DNA of 64,000 nucleotides from Pseudosulfitobacter pseudonitzschiae (GTDB taxonomy: Bacteria > Pseudomonadota > Alphaproteobacteria > Rhodobacterales > Rhodobacteraceae), in assembly GCF_002222635.1 (NCBI RefSeq), contig NZ_CP022420.1, forward strand, positions 78,108 through 142,107, written 5' to 3'. A program made the translations under genes and the position numbers. Each line of letters starts with the position of its first letter. Position 1 is the first letter of the stretch. Of the stretch, positions 62,427 through 64,000 are shown piece by piece. Under the pieces are notes generated by a model. It was not told the origin of the DNA and searched no databases. It saw nothing but the letters and a program-made list of their open reading frames with translations.

Positions 62427-62566
62427 TGGTGAGATTCCAGCGAATGAGAGTGTCCGCGGCTGCCATTTGGCAGAAACCGACCGTTCCCGGGCGCGCGCGG
62501 CTCTGTCGTTGAGCTTATCCCAAATGCATTCTCGGCACCATTCCCAACTCAACAATGGAAAGAAAA

Positions 62567-63637
62567 ATGCTGGACATTCAATCTATCGACGCAGAACGGC
62601 TCGAAATCTTCGTCGGAAAGGCAATGAGTGACCTCACCGCTGGCTACACCGGCGTCATGGTCAGCCTCGGCGCCAAGCTCGGCCTCTACCGGACCATGGC
62701 CGGTGCCGGTCCTCTTTCGTCCAAGGAAGTCGCCAAGCGGGCAGAGTGCGCCGAGCGCTATGTGCGGGAGTGGCTCAACGCCCAGGCGGCAGGCGGCTAC
62801 CTAGCCTACCACGCTGCGAGCGACACTTACGAACTGCTGCCCGAGCAAGCCGCCGTTCTCGCCGACGGGGACAGCCCCTACTACATCCCCGTCGCCTGGA
62901 ATGTGCCCGCCTCGCTGTGGGCCGACGAGGAGAAGGCGATCATGGCGATCCGCGACGGCAGCGGTGTCCCGTGGGGAGAGCACGACCGGCGCATGTCCTG
63001 CGGGTCGGCGGGTTTCTTCCGCAATGGCTACAAGGCGAACCTGGTGGCAAACTGGCTGCCCACGCTCGATGGTGTGGTGGACCGGCTTTCGCAAGGGATC
63101 GTGGTCGCGGATGTTGGCTGCGGTCACGGGCATTCCACCCGGCTCATGGCCAAGGCGTTCCCGAAATCGCGTTTCTATGGGTTCGACACCCATGCCGCAT
63201 CAATCGCCGAGGCGCGCGAATATGCCGATGTGGCAGGCGTCCTGGATCGGACGCACTTCTCGCTTTCCAATGCCACGACATATCCCGACCACCAGTACGA
63301 CCTGATCTGCTTCTTCGACGTGCTGCACGATCTGGGCGATCCGGTGGCCGCGGCACGCCATGCCGCAAAGGTCCTGGCGCCCGGAGGCATGGTGATGCTG
63401 GTGGAGCCGTTCGCGCACGACCATACGGCCGACAACCTCACAGCGACGGGGCAGCTCTACTACTCGGCCTCCACCGTGATCTGCTGTGCGCATGCGATTT
63501 CCGAAGGCGGCACCATGGTCCTCGGCGCGCAGGCCGGCGAGGCACGGCTGGCTGACGTGTTCCGCAAGGCGGGCTTCACGCATTTCCGCCGCGCGGCAGA
63601 GACGCCCTTCAACATGATCTTCGAAGCGCGGCGCTGA
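62567..63637 (+). CDS. SAM-dependent methyltransferase with N-terminal winged-helix domain
   Basis: From MLDIQSIDAERLEIF at 62567 (GGAAAG before it) the protein has 356 residues. Residues 40-95 form a winged-helix (SSKEVAKRAECAERYVREWL), as in O-methyltransferases and Rv2258c-like proteins. The SAM motif ADVGCGHGHST lies near 180 and LAPGGMVMLVEP follows. It is divergent from the AraC gene. The first ATG at 62555 adds four residues. Confidence 0.87.
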   Translation: MLDIQSIDAERLEIFVGKAMSDLTAGYTGVMVSLGAKLGLYRTMAGAGPLSSKEVAKRAECAERYVREWLNAQAAGGYLAYHAASDTYELLPEQAAVLADGDSPYYIPVAWNVPASLWADEEKAIMAIRDGSGVPWGEHDRRMSCGSAGFFRNGYKANLVANWLPTLDGVVDRLSQGIVVADVGCGHGHSTRLMAKAFPKSRFYGFDTHAASIAEAREYADVAGVLDRTHFSLSNATTYPDHQYDLICFFDVLHDLGDPVAAARHAAKVLAPGGMVMLVEPFAHDHTADNLTATGQLYYSASTVICCAHAISEGGTMVLGAQAGEARLADVFRKAGFTHFRRAAETPFNMIFEARR

Positions 63638-63710
63638 CACGCTTCATGTCGGGTGGCCTGGGCGAGAGGTCCAGGCCATCCTAGTCGTCCACCATTGGAG
63701 CCTGAGAATA

Positions 63711-63971
63711 ATGCTCACTTCCCGTCTGTCCTGCGCAGCATCCGGCTTTTTCGCAGCGTTGATCCTGTCGAGTTGTCTTCTCCTCTTGTTCGGCCAGGGA
63801 GATCAGACGATGTCGATCGCCTTTAACGCTGGCCTCGTCGTCGCGGGCATTCCGATCCTCGCCGCCACGCGCTTCTCGAAGATCAGCCCGGCGCGCCGTC
63901 GGCGGAGGTCAATGTCGACAGAGCACCTTGGCGCTCACATGAGGCGCGACATCGGGCTCGACAACCTGTAG
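63711..63971 (+). CDS. Small membrane protein with DUF1127-like end
   Basis: The 86-residue protein has one or two hydrophobic segments (FAALILSSCLLLLFG, then AGLVVAGIPILAA) and a basic tail ending MRRDIGLDNL, like the RDIGL motif at the end of DUF1127 proteins. A GGAG lies 10 bases before the ATG. Function unknown. Confidence 0.6.
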   Translation: MLTSRLSCAASGFFAALILSSCLLLLFGQGDQTMSIAFNAGLVVAGIPILAATRFSKISPARRRRRSMSTEHLGAHMRRDIGLDNL

Positions 63972-64000
63972 AGTTCCGGCCTGTCTGCGGCAGCAGGCGG

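Overview
The window looks like part of a conjugative plasmid, or a plasmid-derived accessory replicon, from an alphaproteobacterium, most probably Rhodobacteraceae. The reasons are the high GC content, a RepC-type replication initiator, a full VirB-type secretion locus with a VirC1/VirC2-like pair, and a long run of small unnamed plasmid genes mixed with primase-like, strawberry-notch-like, RadC, DUF932 and SSB genes. No rRNA, tRNA or CRISPR array was seen.

Layout. 1-3982 is a phosphonate uptake/use operon on the minus strand (phnD-phnC-phnE-methyltransferase-phnM, the last cut by the window edge). It is split from its own upstream region by a 1051-bp IS5/IS903-group element with exact 19-bp inverted repeats and a 9-bp target duplication. 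5233-6390 is a solo repC with a consensus DnaA box inside it and a likely antisense RNA with terminator just upstream; no repA or repB is beside it. 7818-19241 is a complete VirB operon (virB1-virB6 and virB8-virB11, a small lipoprotein in the virB7 role, a second lytic transglycosylase and an unknown secreted protein).

19368-28668 is a defence-like island placed between virB11 and virD4: a FitA/FitB-type toxin-antitoxin pair, an MmeI-like adenine methylase joined to the toxin by an ATGA overlap, an unknown protein, an AlbA/ATPase-like protein, a DEAD-like helicase and a GIY-YIG nuclease. The transfer functions then resume: virD4 coupling protein, relaxase, MobC-like accessory protein, a structured oriT candidate, and VirC1/VirC2-like proteins (28711-35221). 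37030-40293 is a single very large gene with an N-terminal nuclease-like domain, possibly another defence gene.

40411-57406 is plasmid backbone: DUF6429, WGR, DUF2493, Toprim primase-like, a 1460-residue methylase plus strawberry-notch helicase protein, a mobile-mystery A/B (HTH plus Fic) pair, a block of small unknown proteins, RadC, DUF932, ParDE and SSB. 57736-59320 is a graveyard of broken genes (frameshifted H-NS-like gene, IS3-family tail, IS200/IS605 element, Tn3-family tail). 59567-63971 is a small cargo segment (monooxygenase-like, MATE pump, GlxA/AraC regulator, methyltransferase, small membrane protein).

All calls come from reading the sequence; no database search was run.
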